DNA of 64,000 nt from CAYJLC01 sp044426345 (GTDB lineage Bacteria; Bacillota; Clostridia; Oscillospirales; Butyricicoccaceae), in the NCBI GenBank assembly GCA_044426345.1, contig JAWXUP010000006.1, forward strand, positions 1 to 64,000, read 5' to 3'. Below, in pieces: positions 51,655 to 60,470 of the stretch; position 1 is the first letter of the stretch, and every line of letters begins with the position of its first letter. The translations under genes were made by a program, and so were the position numbers. The notes below the pieces were generated by a model that ran no database searches, had not been told where the DNA came from, and saw only the letters and a list, made by a program, of their open reading frames with translations.

Positions 51655-52702
51655 GGGCAAGAATCTTCAAATTCCATTAATTCAAGGTGGAATGGGAGTG
51701 GGAATTTCTCTTGGAAACCTCGCAGGAAATGTTGCGTTGTGTGGTGGAATGGGAGTAATTTCAACAGCAAATCCAGGTTATAGAGCAAAAGATTTTTGGA
51801 AAAACTCGAATGAATGCAATATTCAAGCGTTAAAAGAAGAGATTTTGAAGGCAAAAAATATCGCAAAAGGCAAAGGTTTGGTTGCAATTAATGCTATGGT
51901 AGCGACGGTTAGTTTCGAAACTATGGTTAAAACTGCGGTAGAGAATATGGTAGATTGCATCATTTCTGGTGCAGGTTTACCGTTGAATTTACCAGAACTT
52001 GTAGAGGGTTCCGATGTTGCAATTGCTCCGATCGTTAGTAGTTCGAAAGCAGCTAGAACAATTAGCCGTTTGTGGGACAAGAAATATGGAGTAGCCGCGG
52101 ATTTTATCGTAATTGAAGGACCTACTGCTGGTGGACATCTTGGTTTTTCGAGTAAGGATTTAAAAGAAAATACAACTCAGTCACTTGAGACTATTTTGAG
52201 TGAAGTTCGTGAAATAATTAAGCCTTTTGAGGAAAAATACGCTAGAAAAATACCACTTTTCGTGGCAGGAAGTGTAAATACTCGTGAAAAAGTAAAAAAA
52301 ATGCTAAATTTAGGAGCTGACGGTGTTCAAGTCGCTACTCGATTTATAGCCACAAAAGAATGTGATGCCTCTGAAAAATATAAGCAAACATATGTAGAAG
52401 CGAAAAATTCACAAGTTCGCATAATAAAAAGCCCAGTTGGTATGGACGGACGTGCATTAAGTACACCTTTTTTAGAAAAACTTGATAAAATCGGAAGAAT
52501 TGAACCTAAAAAATGTATAAATTGCATACACACGTGCAATCCGAAAACTACGCCTTATTGTATAACTGACGCACTGATAAATGCAGCAGTTGGTGATTTT
52601 GACGAAGGTTTATACTTTTGTGATGATGACGTTGATGCGATAACTAAGATTTCAACGGTAAAAAATGTTATAAGTGAGCTTTTTGACGTGGAGGAAAATT
52701 AA
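51644..52702 (+). CDS. Second FabK/nitronate monooxygenase-family flavoprotein
   Basis: This 352-residue protein belongs to the same superfamily as FabK, with IPLIQGGMGVGISLGNLAG and EGPTAGGHLGF. It differs by a C-terminal extension containing CINCIHTCNPKTTPYC, a cysteine-rich motif found in clostridial members. The ATG at 51644 gives the family's usual N-terminus; the longer frame reads through fabK. It sits inside the fab operon, so a role in enoyl reduction or a lipid quality-control step is likely but not shown. Confidence 0.82.
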   Translation: MQIKGKNLQIPLIQGGMGVGISLGNLAGNVALCGGMGVISTANPGYRAKDFWKNSNECNIQALKEEILKAKNIAKGKGLVAINAMVATVSFETMVKTAVENMVDCIISGAGLPLNLPELVEGSDVAIAPIVSSSKAARTISRLWDKKYGVAADFIVIEGPTAGGHLGFSSKDLKENTTQSLETILSEVREIIKPFEEKYARKIPLFVAGSVNTREKVKKMLNLGADGVQVATRFIATKECDASEKYKQTYVEAKNSQVRIIKSPVGMDGRALSTPFLEKLDKIGRIEPKKCINCIHTCNPKTTPYCITDALINAAVGDFDEGLYFCDDDVDAITKISTVKNVISELFDVEEN

Positions 52703-53640
52703 TGAAAATTGCATTTATTTATGCTGGACAAGGTAGCCAATTTGAAAAAATGGGTGAAGATTTATATAAAACACAACCGATTTTTGCTAAAACACTTGAT
52801 GCAATAGATAAAAACGGCAAAATTAAGCAATTATGCTTTGAAGGTAGCATTGAAGAATTATCGAAAACTTCTAATACGCAACCTTGTATGGTAGCTTTTG
52901 CTATAGCTATTACGAGAATGCTGAAAGATTATGGAATTTATCCTGAAATTACAGCAGGACTTAGTTTAGGGGAGTATTCAGCGCTAAATTGTGCAAATGT
53001 GCTAAATGATGAGCAATCTTTGGAGCTAGTAACCTTTCGTGGTGAACAAATGGAGCAAGCATCTCAAGGGTTAAATTGCAAGATGTACGCTATTTTAGGA
53101 ATTGAGCGTAAACAACTTAAAAAGGCTTGCGAACAGGCATCAAACCTAGGTATTGTATCCATTGCAAATTATAATTGTCCAGGACAAATTGTAATAGCTG
53201 GCGAGAGCGATGCCTGTAAAAAAGCGTCTGACTTAGCTTTAGAATTAGGAGCTAAACGTGCAATAGAACTTAATGTTTCAGGTCCTTTTCATACAAAATT
53301 AATGAAATCGGCAGGACTTGCTTTGAATAAAAGATTTACAACCGAAAAGTTTGGTGAAATGCAAATTCCAGTAGTTTTTAACGTGTTAGGCACTGAAAAA
53401 AGTAAGGAAACAAATATCAAACTACTACTTGAAAAACAGGTGCAATCTAGCGTTTATTTTGAGGATAGTATACGATATATGATTAAAAATGGTGTTGATA
53501 CTTTCGTTGAAATCGGAGGAGGAAAAACACTGACTGGCTTTATTAAGAAAATTTCAAAAGATGTTGCAACATACCAAGTCTTTGATGTGAAATCACTTGA
53601 AAATACACTTTGTAAGATAAAAGGAGAAACTGTATGCTAA
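52702..53640 (+). CDS. fabD: Malonyl-CoA:ACP transacylase
   Basis: This 312-residue enzyme has the catalytic GLSLGEYSA with Ser88, IYAGQGSQ at the N-terminus and the partner His in GPFHTKLM. It loads malonyl onto ACP. The ATG overlaps the stop of the preceding gene by 1 bp and its end overlaps fabG by 7 bp. Confidence 0.95.
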   Translation: MKIAFIYAGQGSQFEKMGEDLYKTQPIFAKTLDAIDKNGKIKQLCFEGSIEELSKTSNTQPCMVAFAIAITRMLKDYGIYPEITAGLSLGEYSALNCANVLNDEQSLELVTFRGEQMEQASQGLNCKMYAILGIERKQLKKACEQASNLGIVSIANYNCPGQIVIAGESDACKKASDLALELGAKRAIELNVSGPFHTKLMKSAGLALNKRFTTEKFGEMQIPVVFNVLGTEKSKETNIKLLLEKQVQSSVYFEDSIRYMIKNGVDTFVEIGGGKTLTGFIKKISKDVATYQVFDVKSLENTLCKIKGETVC

Positions 53641-54374
53641 AAGATAAAATCGCAGTAGTAACGGGTGGCTCTCGAGGAATAGGACGTGCGATTTGCGTTG
53701 AACTTGCAAAAAATGGTTCATGCGTTGTTATAAATTATATGGGAAATGAGCAAAAAGCACTTGAAACTGAGCAACTTTGCAAAGAATTTGGAGTAAAAAC
53801 GCTTGTAATCAAGGCTGATGTGTCAAAATTTGAGCAAGTTGAGGCTATGTTCACACAAATTATGGCAAATTTCGGTCGAGTTGATATTTTAGTTAATAAT
53901 GCTGGAATTACAAAAGATAATCTGTTAATGAGAATGACTGAGCAAGATTTTGATGATGTTATCAACATTAATTTAAAGGGAGCTTTTTTGTGTATGAAAC
54001 AGGTTTATCGCATTATGATGAAACAAAAGTATGGAAAAATTATTAATATTTCAAGCGTTGTCGGAGTTGTGGGGAATGCTGGTCAGATGAATTACTCGGC
54101 GAGTAAAGCTGGTGTTATTGGAATGACAAAATCTATGGCAAAGGAACTTTCGGCGCGTGGAATTAATGTAAATGCAGTTGCACCGGGTTTCATAAAAACT
54201 GATATGACAGAGGAATTAGGAACGCAAATCTTAGAAAAAGCAGCTCAAGAAATACCGTTAAAGCGACTTGGCGATGCGCAAGATATTGCAAATACAGTGT
54301 GTTTTTTAGCCTCTGATAAAGCAAGCTATATAACAGGTCAGGTTATAAATATTGATGGCGGAATGGTGATGTAA
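53634..54374 (+). CDS. fabG: 3-oxoacyl-ACP reductase
   Basis: This 246-residue short-chain dehydrogenase has NADPH motif TGGSRGIG, NNAGIT, and the catalytic triad Ser141, Tyr154 and Lys158 (YSASK). It reduces beta-ketoacyl-ACP. AAGGAG precedes the ATG within fabD. Confidence 0.95.
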   Translation: MLKDKIAVVTGGSRGIGRAICVELAKNGSCVVINYMGNEQKALETEQLCKEFGVKTLVIKADVSKFEQVEAMFTQIMANFGRVDILVNNAGITKDNLLMRMTEQDFDDVININLKGAFLCMKQVYRIMMKQKYGKIINISSVVGVVGNAGQMNYSASKAGVIGMTKSMAKELSARGINVNAVAPGFIKTDMTEELGTQILEKAAQEIPLKRLGDAQDIANTVCFLASDKASYITGQVINIDGGMVM

Positions 54375-54375
54375 G

Positions 54376-55617
54376 ATGAAAAGAAGAGTGGTAATTACTG
54401 GCGTTGGTGCTGTTACTCCTATTGGCAATAACGCTACAGAATATTGGGAAAATTTAAAAAACGGTGTGTGTGGTATTAATGAAATTACGCATTTTGACAC
54501 GTCAAATCATAAAGTGAAACTTGCAGCAGAAGTGAAAAATTTAGATTTTTTAAAGCATATGAGCAAAGCTGAGTTTCGCAAACAAGATAAGTTTACTTCC
54601 TTTGCGGTGGTGGCAGCAAAAGAGGCTATCGTACAAAGTGAAATTAACTTAGAAGAAGTTGATTTAGACCGATGTGGCGTTATGATTTCGTCTGGGATAG
54701 GTGGAATTGAAACCATTTCAGCCGAGCAAGTTCGTGGAATGGAACGAGGATTTGATAAAGTTTCAGCATATTTCATACCGTCAGCTATTTCTAATATGGC
54801 GGCGGGAACGGTTGCGATAAATCACGGATTTAAAGGCATTTGTAACTCGGTAGTAACGGCCTGCGCAGGTGGAACAAATGCAGTTGGAGATGCTTTTAGA
54901 TACATTCGAGATGGATATGCTGAGGTTATGCTATGTGGAGGTACGGAGGCTAGCATAACACCACTTGCGATTGGTGGATTTACCTCACTTCGTGCATTGT
55001 CTGAAAGTACGGATAAAAATCGCGCATCTATCCCTTTTGATAAAGAACGCTCTGGTTTTGTTATGGGAGAGGGCTCTGGAGTGCTATTTTTAGAAGAATA
55101 TGAGCATGCAAAGGCTAGAAATGCTAATATTTTGTGTGAAATCGTTGGATATGGTGTGAGTTGCGATGCTTATCATATGACAGCGCCAGACCCAACAGGT
55201 GAAGGTGCGAGCAAAAGTATGAAAAATGCAATAAATGACGCTTGTATAATTACTGATGATATCGACTACATTAATGCACACGGAACATCAACTCCTATGA
55301 ATGATAAAGGTGAAACATCGGCTGTGAAATTAGCTTTTGGAGAAGAAAAAGCTAGCAGAGTTTTGATGAGTTCAACCAAGTCTATGACAGGTCATTTGCT
55401 AGGTGCATCTGGTGCTATCGAAGCAATCGCTACGTGTATGGCAGTTAAAAATGATTTTGCACCACCTACAATAAATTACGCAGTGAAAGATGAAGATTGT
55501 GATTTAGATATAATTGCAAATATCGGTCGAAAAACAAAAATAAATTACGCTATGTCAAATTCACTAGGTTTTGGTGGTCATAATGCGACTATTATACTTA
55601 AAAAATACGAGGTGTAA
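54376..55617 (+). CDS. fabF: 3-oxoacyl-ACP synthase II
   Basis: This 413-residue KAS II has catalytic Cys163 in VTACAGGTNAVGDAF, and histidines in NAHGTSTPMND and MTGHLLGASGAIE. It elongates acyl-ACP. It is 1 bp from fabG and 3 bp before fabZ. Confidence 0.96.
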   Translation: MKRRVVITGVGAVTPIGNNATEYWENLKNGVCGINEITHFDTSNHKVKLAAEVKNLDFLKHMSKAEFRKQDKFTSFAVVAAKEAIVQSEINLEEVDLDRCGVMISSGIGGIETISAEQVRGMERGFDKVSAYFIPSAISNMAAGTVAINHGFKGICNSVVTACAGGTNAVGDAFRYIRDGYAEVMLCGGTEASITPLAIGGFTSLRALSESTDKNRASIPFDKERSGFVMGEGSGVLFLEEYEHAKARNANILCEIVGYGVSCDAYHMTAPDPTGEGASKSMKNAINDACIITDDIDYINAHGTSTPMNDKGETSAVKLAFGEEKASRVLMSSTKSMTGHLLGASGAIEAIATCMAVKNDFAPPTINYAVKDEDCDLDIIANIGRKTKINYAMSNSLGFGGHNATIILKKYEV

Positions 55618-55620
55618 ATT

Positions 55621-56058
55621 ATGGAGTTAAATTCTAATCAAATTCAAAAAATAATTCCGCATCGCTATCCATTTTTATTAGTGGATAAAATAACAGATTT
55701 TGAAGTTGGTAAGTGGGCTAAAGGCATAAAATGCGTTTCTGCAAATGAAATGCATTTTTGTGGACACTTTCCAGAACAACATATTATGCCGGGAGTGTTA
55801 ATTGTAGAGGCACTTGCACAAGTTGGTGCTATAGCAATTATGACAAAAAAGGAAAATAGAGATAAACTTGCACTTTTTCGTGGTATAAACGGTTGTAAAT
55901 TTAAAAAACAAGCTGTTCCAGGCGATGTCTTAGAGCTTGAGGTATCTATAATTAAAGAACAAGGTGTAATTGGAATCGGAAAAGCAGTTGCTAAAATATG
56001 TGGCAAAGTTGCAGTGGTTGCAGAACTAACATTTGCAATTACAGAAAAAAATGCATAA
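55621..56058 (+). CDS. fabZ: 3-hydroxyacyl-ACP dehydratase
   Basis: This 145-residue hotdog-fold dehydratase has HRYPFLLVDKI, and FCGHFPEQHIMPGVLIVEALAQ with catalytic His49 and Glu63. It dehydrates 3-hydroxyacyl-ACP. It is the last enzyme gene of the operon. No separate FabA or FabM isomerase is seen here. Confidence 0.95.
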   Translation: MELNSNQIQKIIPHRYPFLLVDKITDFEVGKWAKGIKCVSANEMHFCGHFPEQHIMPGVLIVEALAQVGAIAIMTKKENRDKLALFRGINGCKFKKQAVPGDVLELEVSIIKEQGVIGIGKAVAKICGKVAVVAELTFAITEKNA

Positions 56059-56065
56059 AAATTAC

Positions 56066-56125
56066 TTGAAAATTTGTGCTTTTTATGTTAAAATTAATTA
56101 AACAGTTCCTATTGTACTAAAGTAA
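56066..56125 (+). promoter_or_regulatory. Promoter and dyads upstream of the MarR regulator
   Basis: TTGAAA (56066-56071) and TAAAAT (56089-56094) are 17 bp apart. The dyad GTTAAAATTAATTAAAC covers the -10 element and resembles the GTTAAA motif near acpP, suggesting autoregulation. A hairpin AGGAGGTC-GAATAT-GACCTCCT follows at about 56125-56146. Confidence 0.55.
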
Positions 56126-56218
56126 GGAGGTCGAATATGACCTCCTATAATTATGTATGTGTATACGCGATTTTGTTCAGTATAAGTGGGAAAAAAGAAA
56201 GATAAGGTAGTGATAATT

Positions 56219-56668
56219 TTGCTTGAAACGAACTTTTTAAATATCTATTCGAAATTTAAACTTGAATTTTATAAAAAAATATTTTCTCGCTTTGAAAATC
56301 GTGAGGCGACTCTAACGGCGGTAGAAATTTTTTGTGTTGAGGCAATTTATGCGTTAGATAAGCCAACAATACAAAATTTTGCGAACTTTATTGGCATTTC
56401 ATCGCCAAATGCTGCGTATAAAGTTAATAGTTTGATAAAAAAAGGTTATGTAAATAAAGTTCAGTCGGAAGTGGATAAAAGGGAATTTCATCTTGAAGTT
56501 TCGGATAAATTTATGGACTATTATGGGTTGACTTATGACTATACCAAAGTTGTTGTAGAGCGTATGAAACAGCGATTTACACCAGATGAAATTGAGCAAT
56601 TAGACAGGTTTATCGACATAATAGTGAACGAACTTATGAGTGATGCCAATGTTGGATTTGATAAATAA
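56219..56668 (+). CDS. MarR family regulator, probable FabT-like repressor of fatty acid synthesis
   Basis: This ~149-residue winged-helix protein has a dimerisation start (LETNFLNIYSKFKLEFYKKI), HTH IQNFANFIGISSPNAAYKVNSLI and wing KVQSEVDKREFHLEV. It lies directly after fabZ and shares a GTTAAA-type motif with the acpP promoter, which supports FabT-like control of the operon. The start is uncertain: TTG at 56219 has AAGG at a long spacing, while GTG at 56186 has no ribosome site. Acyl-ACP responsiveness is family knowledge only. Confidence 0.75.
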   Translation: MLETNFLNIYSKFKLEFYKKIFSRFENREATLTAVEIFCVEAIYALDKPTIQNFANFIGISSPNAAYKVNSLIKKGYVNKVQSEVDKREFHLEVSDKFMDYYGLTYDYTKVVVERMKQRFTPDEIEQLDRFIDIIVNELMSDANVGFDK

Positions 56669-56753
56669 ACAAGTTGTAAAATAAATAATAAAGCGATGTA
56701 ATTAACCAGATGTAAGTTATTAAAAGTTTGAAGATTAAAGGGAGATGTGAAAA

Positions 56754-57671
56754 ATGTCTGGAGTAAAACCTGTACCAATCACTGCACCAAAATTTGTAAA
56801 ACCAGTAAGAAAAATTGATGGACACGTACATTTGCGAACAAAAAAAGGATACAATGTATTCACACCGGAAGAAAGATTAGCTTTTAATGAGGTTATGGAT
56901 ATCGACCATTCGTTGATTTTAACTGTCGAAAAGCCACTAGGATTAAGTGCTGAGGAATTGTTGGAAGATCCAAGGATTTTTGCAGAAGACGCTGTATCAA
57001 TTTGCGAACAATTTCAAGGAAAATTTTCTTGGTTTTGCAATTTAATTCCTGATGGAACTAGTGAAACGTATAAAATTCTTGAAAAATATAAAAAAATGGG
57101 CGCTGTTGGCGTTGGAGAAGTGGCAATTCCAATGCGATTCGATGATCCTCGATTTGATCATATGCTCGATTGTTGCCAATCACTTGAGATGCCGATTATG
57201 ACGCATATGAATTCAACACTTACAAACAAAGGTATTGTTGACGAACCTGGGCTGATTCTCTTGGAACGCGCATTAAAAAAATACCCAAAACTTGTTTATA
57301 TAGGGCATTCGCAACCGTTTTGGAGTGAAATTGATTTGTGTGATGGAAATACCGACCGAGATGGGTATAATTCTGGGCCAGTGAAGGCTGGTCGCTTGGT
57401 AGATTTGTTGTCGAATTATGAAAATTTGTATGGCGATTTATCTGCTAACAGTGGTGGTAATGCGATTATGCGCGACCCTGATTTTGGCAATGCGTTTTTG
57501 GAGAAATTTCAAGATAAATTGATGTATGGCACGGATACGCTAAGTACAAATTTGCATTATCCACTTGGAGCATATTTGGATAGTTTACTTGCACAAAATA
57601 AACTTACACGTGAAACTTATGCTAAAATTTGTCGATATAATATAGTGAAATTATTGGATTTGGGAATTTAA
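56754..57671 (+). CDS. Amidohydrolase family (amidohydrolase-2) protein
   Basis: This 305-residue TIM-barrel metal hydrolase has an N-terminal DGHVHLR (H-x-H metal ligands), GAVGVGEVAIPMRFDD, the MTHMNS histidine strand, YIGHSQPFW and late MYGTDTLS (metal Asp). The family includes decarboxylases and lactonases; the substrate is unknown. GGGAG precedes the ATG. It is separate from the fab operon and ends at a terminator. Confidence 0.8.
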   Translation: MSGVKPVPITAPKFVKPVRKIDGHVHLRTKKGYNVFTPEERLAFNEVMDIDHSLILTVEKPLGLSAEELLEDPRIFAEDAVSICEQFQGKFSWFCNLIPDGTSETYKILEKYKKMGAVGVGEVAIPMRFDDPRFDHMLDCCQSLEMPIMTHMNSTLTNKGIVDEPGLILLERALKKYPKLVYIGHSQPFWSEIDLCDGNTDRDGYNSGPVKAGRLVDLLSNYENLYGDLSANSGGNAIMRDPDFGNAFLEKFQDKLMYGTDTLSTNLHYPLGAYLDSLLAQNKLTRETYAKICRYNIVKLLDLGI

Positions 57672-57673
57672 AA

Positions 57674-57722
57674 AACAAAACGTCGCTTAGTGGGAAAAAA
57701 TCTCTAAAAGACGACGTTTTTT
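57674..57722 (+). terminator. Terminator after amidohydrolase gene
   Basis: AAAACGTCG pairs with CGACGTTTT across a large loop and T residues follow. Confidence 0.75.
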
Positions 57723-57772
57723 GAATTTGTTACAAAAAAGAAAAATGTTTACAATTAAAATCATTATTATAC

Positions 57773-57801
57773 TTGATTTTTGTGACAAAATAATGCATAA
57801 T
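57773..57801 (+). promoter_or_regulatory. Promoter of guaA
   Basis: TTGATT and CATAAT are separated by 17 bp, 38 bp before the guaA start. No purine riboswitch is recognised. Confidence 0.5.
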
Positions 57802-57839
57802 AGTTATAATAATGTATTTATGAAAGGACGTCTAATTTA

Positions 57840-59375
57840 ATGAAAAATCATGAATTAGTGCTAGTTATCGACTTTGGTGGGCAATATAACCAATTAATCG
57901 CGCGTAGAGTGCGTGAATGTAACGTTTATTGCGAAGTTAAACCTTTTTCTATAACTATCGAGCAAATAAAAGCTATGAACCCTATCGGCATCATCTTTAC
58001 AGGTGGTCCTAACAGCGTTTATGATGAAAAATCTCCAAAAATCGACAAAGAAGTGTTCGAACTTGGCATTCCGGTGCTTGGTTTGTGCTATGGTTCGCAA
58101 CTTATGGCTCATACTTTAGGTGGTGTTGTAAAAACGGCTCCGGTTGGTGAATTTGGGAAAACTGACACAAATTATAACGTTTCAAGCCCATTATTTACAG
58201 ATTTACCAGAAAAAGCTGTATGTTGGATGAGTCACGTTGACTATATCGCACAGGTTCCCCAAGGGTTTGAAGTTGTAGCAACAACAAATGATTGTCCTTG
58301 TGCATCTATGCAAAATACAGAGCGTAAATTATATGGAATTCAGTTCCACCCAGAAGTTAATCACACAGAATATGGCACAAAAATGCTGCACAATTTCTTA
58401 TATAATGTGTGCGACGCAAAAGGCGACTGGACTATGGCTGACTACGCAAAAACTGCAGTAAATGCTGTTCGTGAAAAAGTTGGCGACGGTAAAGTTTTAC
58501 TTGCACTTTCAGGTGGTGTTGACAGTTCGGTTTTAGCAGCATTACTTGCAAAAGCTGTTGGAAATCAACTTACTTGTATCTTCGTAGACCACGGTTTAAT
58601 GCGTAAAAACGAAGGCGATGAAGTTGAAAATGCATTTAAAGATTGGGATATAAACTTTGTACGCGTAGACGCTGAAGAGCGTTTCTTATCTCGTCTAGCT
58701 GGAATTTCTGATCCAGAGACAAAACGTAAAGCTATTGGTGAAGAATTTATCCGTGTGTTCGAAGATGAAGGCAAAAAAATCGGATCTGTTGACTTCCTAG
58801 CACAAGGTACGATTTACCCTGACGTTATCGAATCAGGCCACGGCGATGCTGCTGTAATCAAATCACACCACAACGTTGGTGGACTTCCAGATCACGTTGA
58901 TTTCAAAGATATCGTAGAACCTCTACGTCTATTATTTAAAGATGAAGTTCGTGCTTTGGGTGAAGAATTAGGTTTAGACCCAGTTCTTGTTTGGCGTCAA
59001 CCTTTCCCAGGTCCAGGTCTTGCGATTCGCGTTATCGGAGATATTACTAAGGAAAAATTAGATATTTTACGTGATGCAGACTATATTTTCAGAGAAGAAA
59101 TTGCAAAAGCTGGGTTAGATAGAGATATTCACCAGTATTTCGCAGTACTTACAAATATGAGATCAGTAGGCGTTATGGGCGATTTCAGAACATACGATTA
59201 CACATTAGCGCTACGCGGCGTTACAACATCTGACTTTATGACAGCAGATTTCGCAAAAATCCCTTACGAGGTTCTTGAAGAAATTAGCCGCAGAATCGTA
59301 AATGAATGTAACGGCATCAATCGTATTGTGTACGATGTTACCACTAAGCCACCTTCTACTATTGAGTGGGAATAA
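57840..59375 (+). CDS. guaA: GMP synthase (glutamine-hydrolysing)
   Basis: This 511-residue two-domain enzyme has a class I amidotransferase domain with Cys83 in GLCYGSQLMAH and the late FHPEVNHTE. The ATP pyrophosphatase domain has SGGVDSSVLAALL and the dimerisation C-terminus ends in PPSTIEWE. It makes GMP from XMP. The 3' end is intact. This end is a known integration hotspot, and element genes begin just downstream. Confidence 0.97.
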   Translation: MKNHELVLVIDFGGQYNQLIARRVRECNVYCEVKPFSITIEQIKAMNPIGIIFTGGPNSVYDEKSPKIDKEVFELGIPVLGLCYGSQLMAHTLGGVVKTAPVGEFGKTDTNYNVSSPLFTDLPEKAVCWMSHVDYIAQVPQGFEVVATTNDCPCASMQNTERKLYGIQFHPEVNHTEYGTKMLHNFLYNVCDAKGDWTMADYAKTAVNAVREKVGDGKVLLALSGGVDSSVLAALLAKAVGNQLTCIFVDHGLMRKNEGDEVENAFKDWDINFVRVDAEERFLSRLAGISDPETKRKAIGEEFIRVFEDEGKKIGSVDFLAQGTIYPDVIESGHGDAAVIKSHHNVGGLPDHVDFKDIVEPLRLLFKDEVRALGEELGLDPVLVWRQPFPGPGLAIRVIGDITKEKLDILRDADYIFREEIAKAGLDRDIHQYFAVLTNMRSVGVMGDFRTYDYTLALRGVTTSDFMTADFAKIPYEVLEEISRRIVNECNGINRIVYDVTTKPPSTIEWE

Positions 59376-59432
59376 ACTAAATACCCTTAAAAAACGTGAT
59401 AAACAAAGGGTTTTAGGCACATTTTAAAAGTG

Positions 59433-59452
59433 TGTGATACTACTGTGATACT
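59433..59452 (+). repeat. GTGATACT direct repeat near element end
   Basis: TGTGATACTACTGTGATACT is two copies of GTGATACT 58 bp after guaA. The same GTGATA/TATCAC word recurs in the iteron cluster at 63476-63614, which suggests both belong to the mobile element. Confidence 0.5.
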
Positions 59453-59509
59453 AAAAATTATTTTAACCAATAATGCAATGTATTTTCCACAATAAAAAAA
59501 CAAGAGTAA

Positions 59510-59563
59510 AACCTCCTGTTTCGCTAAGTTTAAAAACTTAGTTGAAATGGGAGGTTATTTTTT
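59510..59563. terminator. Hairpin between guaA and the element's XRE gene
   Basis: AACCTCC pairs with GGAGGTT, and inside CTAAGTTT pairs with AAACTTAG; T residues follow on the plus strand. It may act as a terminator for guaA or the XRE gene. Confidence 0.65.
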
Positions 59564-59607
59564 ATGCTTGAAATTTTTGATACATCGTGAGTGCAAAGTG
59601 AGTACAG

Positions 59608-60114
59608 CTAGTTTGAAGGGAATTTTAGTTTCCAGTCAAAATATTGGTCACGAGTAATTTCGCCATCTTTAAGTTGTTGCTTTTTTTCAAGCCACATCTT
59701 CATAAAATCATTCGCAAGACCATAATTAAACCAAATTCCAACAGGAGCTCGTGCTGGATAGTCGTCATTATCATAATATCGCACAGAAGTATCTGGATTT
59801 GCGTTAGTTTTGCCTTCATTTCTAACCATTTGAAACAAATTAACGCACCCAGGAGTAGATTCTTCTAGCCAAAAAAATGTTTGAACAATGTATAATGCAC
59901 TACCAGTATGGTCTTCTACAAAATTTTGGTAATTAACATCTAAAATTTGTGCAATTTGCACTAAAGCCTCTTTTTTTGGAACTCTATAATTAGTTTCATA
60001 TTGAGCAATTCTATTATCAGCAGAATGTTCTGGAAAACCTAATGCAATACCTAAATCACGTTGTTTCATATTTCTAAAAGTTCGTATTTTCTTGATTTTC
60101 TCTCCGATTGTCAT
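59608..60114 (-). CDS. XRE-family transcriptional repressor of the element
   Basis: This 168-residue protein has an N-terminal Cro/C1-type HTH (MTIGEKIKKIRTFRNMKQRD, LGIALGFPEHSADNRIAQYE) and a ~100-residue C-terminal region with LNQMVRNEGKTNANPD-like charged sequence of unknown fold. The ATG at 60114 is chosen because AAGGAG lies upstream and the longer frame adds 45 hydrophobic residues unlike the family. It is divergent from the excisionase and integrase and should control that promoter region, where two dyads are found. Confidence 0.82.
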   Translation of the reverse strand: MTIGEKIKKIRTFRNMKQRDLGIALGFPEHSADNRIAQYETNYRVPKKEALVQIAQILDVNYQNFVEDHTGSALYIVQTFFWLEESTPGCVNLFQMVRNEGKTNANPDTSVRYYDNDDYPARAPVGIWFNYGLANDFMKMWLEKKQQLKDGEITRDQYFDWKLKFPSN

Positions 60115-60175
60115 TTTTAAATTATCTCCTTTTTTATTCTTAGTATAACATAATCTAAACAAAAAGGGAAGAAAA

Positions 60176-60259
60176 ATATTAACAAAAATGATAATATTTA
60201 TATTGACAAGAATTAAAATATAGCATATAATTAAAATCAACATTAACAAAAAAGTTAAT
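60176..60259. promoter_or_regulatory. Divergent control region with sigma-A promoter and repressor-like dyads
   Basis: TTGACA (60203-60208) and TATAAT (60226-60231) are exactly 17 bp apart and drive the excisionase/integrase genes. The dyad ATTAAC-N6-GTTAAT (60242-60259) follows the promoter and a related ATATTAACAAAAATGATAATAT (split for the dyad) lies at about 60176-60198. These are probable operators for the XRE repressor. Confidence 0.7.
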
Positions 60260-60276
60260 TACGAAAGGAGAGAAAA

Positions 60277-60468
60277 ATGGATACAAACAAATTCATAACG
60301 TCAGACGAAGTAGCAATTGAGTTAGGTGTTTCAAAATCACAAGCTTACAAAATATTACAAAAATTAAATGCAGAATTGAGAGAAAAAGACTTTTTTACCA
60401 TAGCTGGTAAGGTTAGCAGACAGTTTTTTGAGGAAAAATTCTACGGATTTAAAGAAAGTGGGGAATAA
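60277..60468 (+). CDS. Excisionase-like helix-turn-helix protein
   Basis: This 63-residue protein has an HTH stretch FITSDEVAIELGVSKSQAYK typical of DNA-binding excisionases of the MerR/Xis type. GGAGAG precedes the ATG. It is directly before the integrase gene (2 bp), which is the usual place for xis. A role in excision or in regulation is inferred from position. Confidence 0.8.
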   Translation: MDTNKFITSDEVAIELGVSKSQAYKILQKLNAELREKDFFTIAGKVSRQFFEEKFYGFKESGE

Positions 60469-60470
60469 AT

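Noticed and set aside
56125..56146. AGGAGGTC...GACCTCCT hairpin as terminator of the fab operon
   Set aside because: No T run follows and it lies in the leader of the MarR gene; it may be regulatory but is not a clear terminator.
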